This document shows positions 10,399 through 19,877 of a stretch of DNA of 64,000 bases, piece by piece; the first letter of the stretch is position 1; every line of letters starts with the position of its first letter. Below the pieces are notes generated by a model, which worked only from the letters and a program-made list of their open reading frames with translations, was not told where the DNA came from and ran no database searches. A program made the position numbers and the translations under genes. Source of the stretch: Dipteris shenzhenensis (taxonomy: Eukaryota; Polypodiophyta; Polypodiopsida; Gleicheniales). Location of the stretch: assembly GCA_047967505.1 (NCBI GenBank), contig CM106540.1; one strand, written 5' to 3'.

Positions 10399-12127
10399 TT
10401 AGGATTAGATTGTATCACAAGCACTCACTTTCATATGTACATCTTCACACATATAGGTAGCACCAACTGATTTCAATCTAGGGTTCAGAAGTGATGCCTG
10501 AGTCCTAGTGACCTATGAAATCCCAGTAACAACAATACCTAGTTACGAGGTCATGTGCACTCACACGCTTTCACTTAGACACATAGTCAATTGCATGAAT
10601 ATATGTGCCACACACTTTCATTCTACACTCTCAAAGCATGTGTAAAAATAAGATCTCTCACAAACACACACAAATATCATATCTGAATGCCAACTAATAT
10701 AATGATCAATGGTACACTATATGCACATGGATGCAGGTTCAGAAACAATGCTGCCACTAAAGAGGATGCAAAGAAAGAGCCCACTGCCCTTGCCACAAGA
10801 TCCCCTCCAGAGTTCACAACCATATACCTCCTCTCAACCATGGCAACCATAGGCATTTGTGCTTTAGAGCGATAGCTCTGAGGAGGATTCTGTGCATGAC
10901 ATGGAAACCCAAGAAGAACAAATACCACCCGAGCCACCACCACCTACACAACCACTAATGGGACCCAATCATTGGAACTTGTGTGGCCACCTACATCGAC
11001 TTATGCTCTTTCCAATGCAACAACATCTTTCTTAGAGAAAAGGGGTCTGGGAAGTTTGTATGAAAGCCTAAAATCCTTGCAGGTCAGTCCTACAATGACC
11101 ACATACATTAGGGAGTTTCTCCATTCTTACCACTCTAGTGATGAACAGGTTGGCAAGTACAGCACCATCACTGCACATTAGATCCCACTCAACATTATCC
11201 TTGATAGTATAATCATTTAAAGGGCCTTCTCACTCCCAACACAAGGTGCAAAATACCCTAGAAGGCATTTTGAGGCTAAACTTCTCAAAGTATAGCCTCT
11301 TGCCAAGGGCACAATGTTCCATAGGGACAGCATATTACTTTGCACCATCATTAACCCTCGCGTTAAGGAAGCAACACAATTCCTATCCACAATCCTAGGG
11401 GTTGATTGCGACAAGAATCGATCCCTTCCACTCCGAACATTTTTTTTGCTAAGTAGGAAGCTAAAGCAAGACTAGATTTAACACTTAGTCATCTTCTTCG
11501 CAAAAACACTAGATGGTTGATCAGGCCAAAAATGTAAAATTCCACACTTATTGGCTATGATCATTAATAAAGAGCTACAGGAATGTGAAATGGCTCTTCC
11601 CCAGTCACCAAAACCTAGGAGTTGGACATTCCATTCTCAATAGCATGGGATCCATCACCAACTTCTCCTACTACCACATTGGCAAATGTGGATACCTCAG
11701 AAGAAATGCCTATTTTGGATATTGGAATTGAGGAATTACCCCACGAGATGCTACAACTCAGTGCACAACTGCAACCAATATATCTCCAACAATAGCACTA
11801 GTAGGAGCCTAAGGCTAGATTAGCACAAGAGCCTAAGGCTACATCACGACCAGCATGAACCATCGATGCCATGCCAGTCCATGAGCCACAAAGGGAGCTA
11901 GTGCTAGATCAATAGTATGACTATTGTACCCAAGTGACTGAAATACCATTGGAACAAACCCAACAAGTACTACAGAATCATCATGATGGCTACATGGGCA
12001 CCAATTATATTAGCAGTATCACCAGTCCTCATCACTGTCTATCATTCTCCATCATCAAGCTAGTCAAATGCTCCAAATATCAAAACTATTCAATAGCTTG
12101 GCCAACGAGGAACATGCACAAGAATTG
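10399..12127 (+). pseudogene. Gypsy unit 1, degenerate region after pol
   Basis: After the integrase tail there is AT-rich sequence with cactcac and acacata words, similar to the matching place in the minus-strand copy (30,440-30,680). Short frame pieces follow: RFRNNAATKEDAKKEPTALA near 10,740, an acidic-proline piece (EEQIPPEPPPPTQPL) near 10,910, and a piece around 11,217-11,440. All are broken by stops. They probably belong to an accessory protein of the element. No domain can be named. Confidence 0.4.
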
Positions 12128-13196
12128 GAAAGATAGACTGCAGTAGTAATCGAAGACCAATTCCAGGGAATCGCTAGAGAGGTTAGGGCACTTCGGGCAC
12201 AAATAGATGAGAAAGAGGTTGAAGAAGTGCACATGAACCAAGCTCTCCAAGCTCAAAAGAAGGTAGTGAGGGATGTGACCTCCAACCTCAACCAAAGCCA
12301 AATACAGTTGATAGTAGTAGTACAAGCTATGGCAATCCTACAAACCTCCTATGACTACTTGACCTCCACACATGCTCAGCAGATGGAGGCACTGGCACAA
12401 GCTCGACTCACTCCAATCCACAATGAAGAAGAGCTCTAGAATTGCCAAGGCAAGCTCGAAGAAATGCAACTATCTTTGGCAATACGCACGTTCATCATTG
12501 AAGAGCTTACAAGGGACTGCAAAATCTTAAAGTACCAACTTGCTACTACTAAAGAGGCTAGCACTTCACAAGCACAAGTCTTGGACCAATGGTCCACTAC
12601 CACTGAAGTCATCAACAAGCGCAAGTCACCTTGCAAATGAGAAAGCTTAAGGAGGCATATACATCCATCTACCTTAAATATAAAGAAAAATGGATGAGAT
12701 GCAATCCCAAAAGATAATCATCTCCAAGCTTGAACTCCAATTGCTAGTGCACAACAATGAGGCAATGGAAGACAGCACCAATGAAGTCCCACTACAATGC
12801 ACGACGGTGGTGTACCAAGAGCTTGTGGCCGCTCTACAAGTGGAAGATCACCTCAACGCACGAGTGCTTATCCAATGGAAGAAACTCAAAATCAGGATCA
12901 TATCTGATCATCCAACAATCAAATGGGAATGTTCCATAGGGACCAAAACTCTACACATAATTTGCCAAGACTTGTCCGAAGATGAGAAAAATATATTCTG
13001 CCTATCCACACATGTTGGGTTTATAGCACTCAGGATGGATGCTTTCATCGCATATGTATGCCTCATGGGTAGTCATCCCATCAGTGTTATTGTTGGTTGG
13101 TTGCCATTGCTACAAAGGCCATCACTATTATTTGCAAGGCATGACATACGACATCCCACCCTTATAGCAGCAGCTGATGATCCCATAGCACCATAA
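12128..13196 (+). pseudogene. Coiled-coil accessory ORF of gypsy unit 1
   Basis: One frame runs from about 12,141 (VVIEDQFQGIAREVRALRAQ) to 12,638, crossing a single TAG at 12,437-12,439. It is rich in heptad-like Leu/Ile/Gln/Glu runs (QIDEKEVEEVHMNQALQAQ; GKLEEMQLSLAIRTFIIEEL). A second frame, 12,690-13,196, continues the pattern (QKIIISKLELQLL) and then turns non-helical (HPISVIVGWLPLL). Similar coiled-coil pieces lie at 29,730-30,140 (minus) and 35,680-36,120 (minus). This looks like a family-specific protein between pol and the 3' LTR. Its role is unknown; structural or multimerising is a guess. Confidence 0.5.
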
Positions 13197-13203
13197 AAAA
13201 GAA

Positions 13204-13387
13204 GTGTCAGAAGATGACAGGGCCTATCTCACATCCAACTTCCCATATCTAACCATTCTCTATGCCAACCTCATAACCTCACTTACCCTTGCTGCTACCA
13301 CCCTCTTAACCTTCCCCGAGCTCCAGCCTTACATCTACTCCCTTCATCGTCTCTTTGCTCATGCCTCTCACTATTTCCAACTAACCC
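13204..13387 (+). pseudogene. Gypsy unit 1 ORF, part before the Copia insertion
   Basis: The frame opens MSEDDRAYLTSNFPYLTI and stays open to the target duplication. When the 6.2-kb Copia element and one AACCC copy are left out, the reading frame continues in phase at 19,605. The Copia element therefore split an open frame. The product is leucine, threonine and proline rich and is not recognised. Confidence 0.5.
13383..13387. repeat. Target-site duplication, left (AACCC)
   Basis: AACCC lies directly before the 5' LTR and again at 19,600-19,604 directly after the 3' LTR. Five bases is the usual length for Copia integrases. Confidence 0.85.
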
Positions 13388-13642
13388 TATTGAGAGTTCA
13401 CGCTCAACATCATGTGATCATGTGTGCATAGCACCATCACGTGATCATATGTGCATAGCACTAACCTTATAGAGTGCTATAAAGGAAAGGGTTAGATCCC
13501 CTAACCCTAACCCTAAAAGGGTTTGTATATATTCTATTTTTTCAACTAAATCTAGTGTACAGTGTCATTTGTGGTGTGCTCTCTAGTTGTGCCCTCTCTC
13601 CTCATCTCTACTCTTCTCCTCTCCCCTCTTCATATTTTGTCA
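13388..13642 (+). repeat. Copia 5' LTR
   Basis: It begins TATTGAGAG (TGTTGAGAG in the 3' copy) and ends ATTTTGTCA. Inside are a tandem copy of a roughly 27-bp block (gtgatcat(g/a)tgtgcatagcac), three telomere-like CCCTAA units at 13,498-13,517, and a TATATATT box at 13,526-13,533 that could drive transcription. Confidence 0.93.
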
Positions 13643-13654
13643 TGGTATCAGAGC
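13643..13654 (+). promoter_or_regulatory. Primer-binding site (initiator Met tRNA type)
   Basis: TGGTATCAGAGC directly follows the LTR. It is the standard plant Copia site, complementary to the 3' end of initiator methionine tRNA, which primes minus-strand DNA synthesis. Confidence 0.95.
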
Positions 13655-13925
13655 ATGGTTTTGCCTTCCGCTGAGGCGCCATCCTTCTTGTGAGAGAGAT
13701 TGTGAGATTGAGAGTTCTCTTGAGTGTTCTCCTTGAGAGTCCACTTCCGGTAAGAGACCACCTTTCATTTCTTTGATAGAAATTTCCATTCATTGAGAGA
13801 GATTTCTATCTATGTGAGATTGAGTGATTTCCTTGTGAGGATTTTAATTCATTTTGTGAGACATTCTTATTGTGAGAGAGAGCGCTTAATGCTCTACTAG
13901 TTTTAAGAGAAAGAGAAAGAGGAAT

Positions 13926-14385
13926 TTCTGCAACTCTTTACCGAGGTAGTCAAGCCCGCGCCGCCTTCGGCGAAGATCTGGGCACCAGCCTTGAACCACA
14001 CAGCCGCCGAACTTGAATCCATTCTTGGACAGAAGCTCAAGGGTGATGTAGCCCAAAGCTCCGAGCATAGCCCATCTGCAGTGGATGACCTCAAGCTCAC
14101 GGTTCTTGGAAAGGTCTCGGGGTCAGCAGAGAGCCCAGCGGTGTCCCAGCCGTAGTCACCAGGGAACTCATCAGTGAGGTAGCTAGGGGCCTCACCAGAG
14201 AAGGGGCCGAGGTATTTGATGCATCAGGGCCATACTAGGGGCTATCAGAGACCTTGGAGATGGATTTTCTCATGGAGATACAGGCTTCACTGAGGCTACC
14301 GATCTTGGAAGCGAGCTCATTTTGGGGTTTGAGGGAGATTTGGCCAGCGAGGGAGATTTGGCCTACTAGAGCCAACAAGCCTCCT
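13926..14385 (-). pseudogene. LHCB (light-harvesting chlorophyll a/b protein) fragment captured by Copia
   Basis: Minus-strand pieces, in protein order: a transit-peptide/N-terminal remnant (SLAGQ, LKPQNELASKIG), MRKSISK, SP-stop-YGPD, [53 protein letters not shown], then [14 protein letters not shown] and LDYLG. This is the first half of a photosystem II antenna protein, including the first transmembrane helix and its chlorophyll-binding ExxHxRWAMLG motif. Full LHCB proteins are about 265 residues; here about 135 are represented, and the second and third helices are absent. Breaks: the W of SPWYGP is a stop (14,235-14,237), one base is lost after GPD, another before KNREL, and the SLAGQ region is duplicated. 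The second Copia copy lacks the insert. It lies antisense to the retrotransposon and cannot encode a working antenna protein. Confidence 0.92.
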
Positions 14386-14939
14386 CCAGCAAATAGCACC
14401 AAAGCTATGGGCCTTACCTACAACTCCTACAAGCCCACTAGCACCGACTCGCTCATGGGCTACAGCCTTCGATGGAATCTTCAACGACCCGCTCAGCCCC
14501 TCAGAGCCTTCAATGATCACGGGCGACAAGGTAGCGTAGCTACAATGCTCCTACGAGACGACTCCAATGAGCTCAATTCACAAAGGTGCTCACGGGCCTT
14601 TAACAGCAAGCGTCTTCTCATAGCCAGCCCACAAGCTCTATGCAAACCTCCGAAGGAGAGGCAGATCCCTCATCTCATGCAACGTCTGATCACCAGCGAG
14701 CTCCCTTTCCAGTGCAGCGCCATCCTCCAGAGCCCATGTGGCTACTTGACCAACGAACAGCTCACCTAACGCACCGCTCCCACGACATCGGCTCCTCCGT
14801 GCACAGACAAGCTTCATAGCCAACTCCAACGTAGCTCCTCAAAGTGCCCATGCACAGCAACGCACATCCAACCAACGACGGCTCTAGCTTCGGAGAAGAC
14901 AATGGAATCTTGAAGATTCTGTTAGCATCTAGGCGATTT

Positions 14940-15500
14940 TGACAAGCCATGTCATCTTGCCGTTGAGGCCACGTGGCATTTCGTCTACCACATCAGCAGA
15001 CTCCAGTAGTCATACACGTGGCAGATAGGATAGAACCAAGGTCCAATGAAGATGACGTTGGGTTAACTAGTTGATCCACAGTTAGCCACATGGCAAACCT
15101 TATCTACCACATCACCATCGGGTGCCACATCATCTTATCCATTAGGACACATCATCACTACCACATCATCATTGCTAGCTCAACTACCATGTCATCAACG
15201 ACTGCCATGTCATCATCGATAGCCACATCACCTGTGCCACGACAGTAATCCACGTCATCAGTGACACATCATTAGGCCATGTCATCAAGCCACATCATCA
15301 GGCCATGTCATCAAGCCATGTCATCACTACCACATCACCTCTGCCACCTCAGTTGTCCAGTCAGCATTGACCCCTGCCAAGCACACAGTGCTCCACAGGC
15401 ACTTCATGTGACCACTTCTACCACCTCACCACTGCTTCATAGGCACACCTCTTGCTAGACATAGTGCCACATCATCACTGCATGTGACTCACAGTGACAC
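14940..15500. repeat. CCACATCATCA-type minisatellite in Copia leader
   Basis: Many imperfect copies of cca(c/t)(a/g)tcatca, about 10 to 20 bp apart. The second family copy has the complement (gatgatgtggca) at 62,560-62,960, so the array belongs to the family. Confidence 0.7.
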
Positions 15501-16268
15501 ATCATCATTGAGCACCATTTGCACTCCTTTTGCCCCTCCACCTAGATCAAGTCATATCTCTTAATCCAGGAAGAATTTGATGGCGCTCCAAAGGAAAGTC
15601 GCTCGTTTTTTCATGCTCTACACATCGTCACATCACGCGCACATTTTGGCGCAAGTTACACTCACATTTGAGCCTCACCGACAAAACCACTTCCTTCATG
15701 CACATTTGCCTCTACATCGATGCATCTGACCCAGCACTTAAAAAGAACAAAAGAAAAGGAATTATTTGCTGTTCTTTCATCGATCGACGGTTGGTTTAGA
15801 TCTAGATCAGAGTAGACTAGATCACCATAGAGGGGACGCTTTGAATTTCCCCAAGTTGCCAATCTAAGCCATGCCCGAAATTCTTGACTAGTACCTACAT
15901 ACGCTCACATATAGTTTCACATCATTACATTACCTGAAACCTTACGTTCATCAAGTGAGCAGACTTCAAAGTTCAGAGGCATATTGCAGATTGATTTAGT
16001 GGGCAGATAGCATTTGATTTCATACACACATGCCACCATTGTAAAGCTATTTGGCTATCTCACGGCATCGTGCACATCATTTCAGCCTTGTAAAGCCTCT
16101 TAGCTATTCCCGACATCATTGCCACAAGCCTTGTAATATAGATCAGATTTTATATACTGTAGTTCTATCTTCACCGGTGGTTCAGAGATTTCACTTGGCA
16201 TATTCAGTGTATTTGCAGTTGATTTATACAAAGATCTTCACGACACTTTTGAGTACATTTCTTGCACC

Positions 16269-17455
16269 ATGTCGACTAGCAACCTCAATCTAGAGGCATC
16301 TACTAAGTTAGACAACTCCAATTATGGTACATGGAAATACCGAATGGAGACCATTCTTGTGCTTCAGGACAAATGGCGATGGGTCTACTAGACCATTGGA
16401 CAATCCAACCACCAGTAGCTCTACTCCATCTATTGTCATAGCACCAGTAACAGAATCTACATTGGGATCTACATCTACACAAATAGTTTCCGCACCAGTA
16501 GTAGATCCTGCCATTGCCCCGGCTCAAGCAAAATGGGATAAGAAAGACAAGTATGCCTATCACCTGATCAAGTAGAATGTGCAAGATGTCATGCTAGGAC
16601 AACTCAACATAGTCAAGACATCAAAAGAAGCATGGGATATGTTCGCAGCTCTCTACGAGTCCAAGAACACATCCAGGATTCTCACCTTGAGAAACTAGAT
16701 CAACCAGAGTTTCCGCAACAGTAGTGAAACTGGTCATGCTTATGTACTCCGTATTAAACACTACAACAATCAACTTGTAGTAGCAGGAGAGACTATGAAC
16801 CCCGCAGAAATGGTTCAGGACTAGGAGAGGGATACGAGAATCTAGTCCAGAGTATTGCCAGCCAACGGCAAATTTCGACACTGGAAGAACTTCAATCAAT
16901 TCTACTTGGTGAAGAACTCAGGACTCAGGCCATTCAAGCACGTAAAGGTCATTCTAATGATTAGGCATTCACAGCTTTAGATAGAAGCAAAGGCAAAAGC
17001 AGAAGCAGAGGTAGATCATATCAGAAAAGTGGTCATCATCATCAGCAACAAAATCAAAGTCAGAATTAGCATCAGCAACAGCATCATCCTCAGCAACATC
17101 AGAATCAGCAAGAGGAAATCATTCCAATCGAGGAAGATTTCAAGGACGAGGGAATGCATCCACCAATGTGTCAAACATTCAGTGCAACTACTGTCACAAG
17201 TTTGGACACTATGAAAGAGATTGCTGCAAGAAGTAGTACAACCAAGGCGGTCAATCCAACAGTAATCGAGGGAATTCCCAAGGAAGAGGAAATCATCGTG
17301 GTGGACATTCTAGTCACAGTCATTTTGCAAATGAACATGGAAATATGTTTCTTGCAAGTGAGGAGTTGCATCAGACTGATACAATGCACCTAGACACTGA
17401 TTTCAATCCCAAAGAGGATTTTAGCTATCAAGTCGACCAAGTGGAATAGGATCCT
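16269..17455 (+). pseudogene. gag: Copia gag
   Basis: It starts ATG at 16,269: MSTSNLNLEASTKLDNSNYG, then TWKYRMETIL, the usual Copia nucleocapsid-precursor opening. A stop appears after about 40 codons (RWVY-stop), with further stops and frame changes. Near the end is a CCHC zinc knuckle, CNYCHKFGHYERDC (17,183-17,224), which binds element RNA during packaging. A Gln/Ser-rich low-complexity stretch (17,030-17,130) precedes the knuckle. The protein would form the virus-like particle core. In this copy it is dead. Confidence 0.88.
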
Positions 17456-18317
17456 TGGTACATCGATAGCGGTGCATCATCTCATACGACAAATCATCAG
17501 GAATGGTTCACAGAAATGAAGCCATTAGAAGGACACAAGAATGTCATCTACACAGCAGACAATACATCGAATCTAGTTCAAGGGACAGGTGTTATCCCTA
17601 TGAACAATTTCACTGGTATAAAAGGATTAGTCAAAGATGTGCTCTATGTTCCGAAGCTCAGCAAGAACCTTTTGTCAGTAGGTCAAATGACGGAACACAA
17701 CTACAAAGTCATCTTCGATGGTGATGAATGCACTATTAGAGAAAAATCCAAAAGATATCAGCTAGTAGCAAAAGGTGTCAAGGAAGGATGCTTATACAGA
17801 ATGCTAGCTACAGTACCAGATAAGCATGCCATGTCAGCTCAAATGCAACAAATGCCACTATCTGCAAAATGGCACAAGAGATATGGTTATGTCAACTTCA
17901 AGTACTTGGTAGATCTCAGGAATCAAAATATGGTAATTGGGATTCCGAAGCTACAGTTTCTTGGAAAAGTTTGCAAAGCATGTTGCTTTGGCAAACAAAA
18001 GCAAACCAACTTTGTCAGAAGTACCTCTCGTGCATGAGGTATTCTTGATTTGATACATACATATTTATGGGGTTATGCCCAAACCTGCAGCATCAATGGT
18101 TCACTTTATTACTTGACCTTCATTGATGACTACAGCAGATATTGTTGGGTCTATTTTTTGAAAGAGAAATCTGAAGTGTTTTCCAGATTTCAAGAATTCA
18201 AAGCCATGGTAGAAAACCAGACAGTCAGAAAGATCAAGGTCATGAGATCAGACAGAGGAGGTGAATACATGTCTTCAGCATTCATAAACTTTTGCAAAAA
18301 TCACGGCATAGATTGTG
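17456..18317 (+). pseudogene. pol: Copia protease and integrase (N-terminal part)
   Basis: The aspartic protease active site reads YIDSGASSHTT, with its Asp codon at 17,465. The pre-integrase region follows (PKLSKNLLSVGQM; LSAKWHKRYGYVN; the CKACCFGKQ cysteine pair). In the integrase core the first catalytic Asp of the usual HTDLWG is Tyr here (HTYLWG, after an in-frame TGA near 18,037). FIDDYSRYCWVYFLK and the second catalytic Asp (MRSDRGGEY) are present. The frame breaks off at HGIDCD, and the next codons belong to reverse transcriptase. The third catalytic residue (Glu) and the C-terminus are therefore deleted. DNA integration by this protein is impossible. Confidence 0.9.
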
Positions 18318-19254
18318 ACAGGAAGCAAGGATAGCTTCATCAAAAAACTAAAACAAGACTTATCTGCAGAGTTCGACATGAAAGATCTTGGACTTATGCA
18401 CTATTGTCTTGGAATTGAGTTCTGGAGAGATTTAGATAGCACATTCATGAGTCAGCTCAAGTATGTTGATAGTCTCCTAAAGAAGTTTCATATGGTAGAT
18501 TGCAAGATTGCAGCCACTCCCATGGAACAGAGTTTGAAACTTACTAAAGACTATAGTCAATGATAGATACTACAGGCAGCTCATTGGATCTCTTATATAT
18601 CTGACAATCACACGGCCAGATATTTGTTATGCAGTAAGCTCACTAGCATAGTTTATGGCAAATCCAAAACAGTCTCATTGGAATGCAGCCAAAAGAGTCT
18701 TGAGATACATCAGAGGTACAAGACAGTTTGGGATAGAATACAGAGGAAGTCATCCACGGTTGCATGGATACTGTGACAGTGACTATGCCAGAGATCATGA
18801 CACCAGGAGATTGACATAGGGATATGCATTTTTCCTTGGTCAAGGTGCTATATCATGGTTGTCAAACAAACAACCAACTGTTTCTTTGTCTTCGACTGAA
18901 GCAGAATATAGGGCACTCACTATAGGTGCATGTGAGGCTATATGGCTCAGAAGACTATTGTTAGATATAGATTACTTTGATGAGTCAAAGCCAACAACAA
19001 TATACTGTGATAATCAATCGGCTCAAGCATTGGCCAAAAATCCAGTATATCACTCCAGGACAAAGCACATAGATGTCAGAGAGCACTTCATCAGAGAAAG
19101 AGTGTTACTTGGTGACATCATACTGCAGCATTGTGATAGCAAATAAAATGTTGCAGACATCTTTACCAAACCACTCGATAAAGAGCTATTCAAGAAACAC
19201 CGACTAGCTCTTGGTTTGATGCAAAGGAAGGACATTCCCACTAAAGGGGTGTGA
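18318..19254 (+). pseudogene. pol: Copia reverse transcriptase C-end and RNase H
   Basis: The sequence resumes inside reverse transcriptase at KKLKQDLSAEFDMKDLGLMH, followed by YCLGIEF; the YVDD catalytic core is missing. After a frame change near 18,563 it reads YRQLIGSLIYLTITRPDICY, then SLA-stop-FMANPKQSHWNAAKR. RNase H residues are visible in GYCDSDYA, SSTEAEYRAL and YCDNQSAQALA, ending NVADIFTKPLDKELF and a stop at 19,252-19,254. Stops lie at SLA-stop-FM, RLT-stop-GYA and DSK-stop-NVADIF. The first and third are places where glutamine is usual. About 1 kb or more of coding sequence was lost at the integrase/RT junction (18,317). Confidence 0.9.
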
Positions 19255-19342
19255 TGGAATGTAATGCTCAGTCCTTCTTTGATTCCCCAGATTCATCATC
19301 TTGAAGGAAGGCCTACTTCATGATGTTGATCTTGAGGGAAGG

Positions 19343-19599
19343 TGTTGAGAGTTCACGCTCAACATCATGTGATCATGTGTGCATAGCACCATCACGTGAT
19401 CATATGTGCATAGCACTAACCTTATAGAGTGCTATAAAGGAAAGGGTTAGATCCCCTAACCCTAACCCTAAAAGGGTTTGTATATATTCTATTTTTTCAA
19501 CTAAATCTAGTGTACAGTTAGTCATTTGTGGTGTGCTCTCTAGCTGTGCCCTCTCTCCTCATCTCCCCTCTTCTCCTCTCCCCTCTTCATATTTTATTA
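19343..19599 (+). repeat. Copia 3' LTR
   Basis: Starts TGTTGAGAG and ends ATTTTATTA, against ATTTTGTCA in the 5' copy (two transitions). The other differences are a 2-base insertion near CAGTTAGTC and three or four substitutions. Carries the same telomere-like units and TATATATT box. Confidence 0.93.
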
Positions 19600-19604
19600 A
19601 ACCC
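19600..19604. repeat. Target-site duplication, right (AACCC)
   Basis: Identical to 13,383-13,387. See the left copy. Confidence 0.85.
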
Positions 19605-19840
19605 AACAGTCACAAACTTACGAGCCCCTCACACCTAACTTCTTTCCTTCCCTTGCTAATCCTACCCTCAAGGATTACCAAGCTGTTCAAACCATTTTCC
19701 TAGTTCTTCCCCCCCTCCCCTCTATCCCCCCTTCCACAACTAACACTCTTCCATATTTCTCCCCCATGTCCTGGATTCTCTCCCTACCCCATTATCACCT
19801 CCAAAACTACTTGTACTGCCATCAACAAAAAATGACCTAG
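19605..19840 (+). pseudogene. Gypsy unit 1 ORF, part after the Copia insertion
   Basis: This continues the frame of 13,204-13,387 in phase (QSQTYEPLTPNFFPSLANPT, then TLKDYQAVQTIFLVLPP) for 77 more codons to a TAG at 19,838-19,840. The whole frame would be about 139 codons. The family is not recognised. Confidence 0.5.
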
Positions 19841-19877
19841 TACTTGATTTTGAATATCAGGATTTGGATAATCCAAT

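Larger units (their letters stand above)
13655..16268 (+). other. Copia leader (between PBS and gag)
   Basis: The leader spans 2.6 kb. The first 230 bp (gagagagatt-type words) match the second family copy at 63,450-63,684. Then comes the antisense LHCB fragment, a variable stretch to about 14,940, a run of ccacatcatca/ccatgtcatca repeats (14,940-15,500), and a conserved block (15,540-16,050) shared with 62,000-62,540 reversed. CACGTG G-box cores lie at 14,970-14,975 and 15,015-15,020. Confidence 0.75.
13388..19599 (+). mobile_element. Ty1/Copia retrotransposon, internally deleted, nested in gypsy unit 1
   Basis: It has two LTRs of 255 and 257 bp with about seven differences, an initiator-Met-type primer site, and 5-bp flanking duplications. 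The internal order is a 2.6-kb leader, gag, protease, partial integrase, partial reverse transcriptase, RNase H. The LTR similarity, about 97% by eye, suggests a fairly recent insertion. Multiple stops and an integrase/RT deletion make it non-autonomous. The leader is unusually long and carries an antisense fragment of a host LHCB gene. A relative of the same family lies at 61,840-63,927 on the minus strand. Confidence 0.95.

Noticed and set aside
13498-13517. Interstitial telomere
   Set aside because: Only about three units, at the same place in each LTR of the family; it is part of the LTR.
19243-19342. Copia 3' LTR starting right after AAAGGGGTG at 19,252
   Set aside because: The 5' LTR lacks these 90 bp, and the AACCC duplications fix the LTR start at 13,388/19,343.
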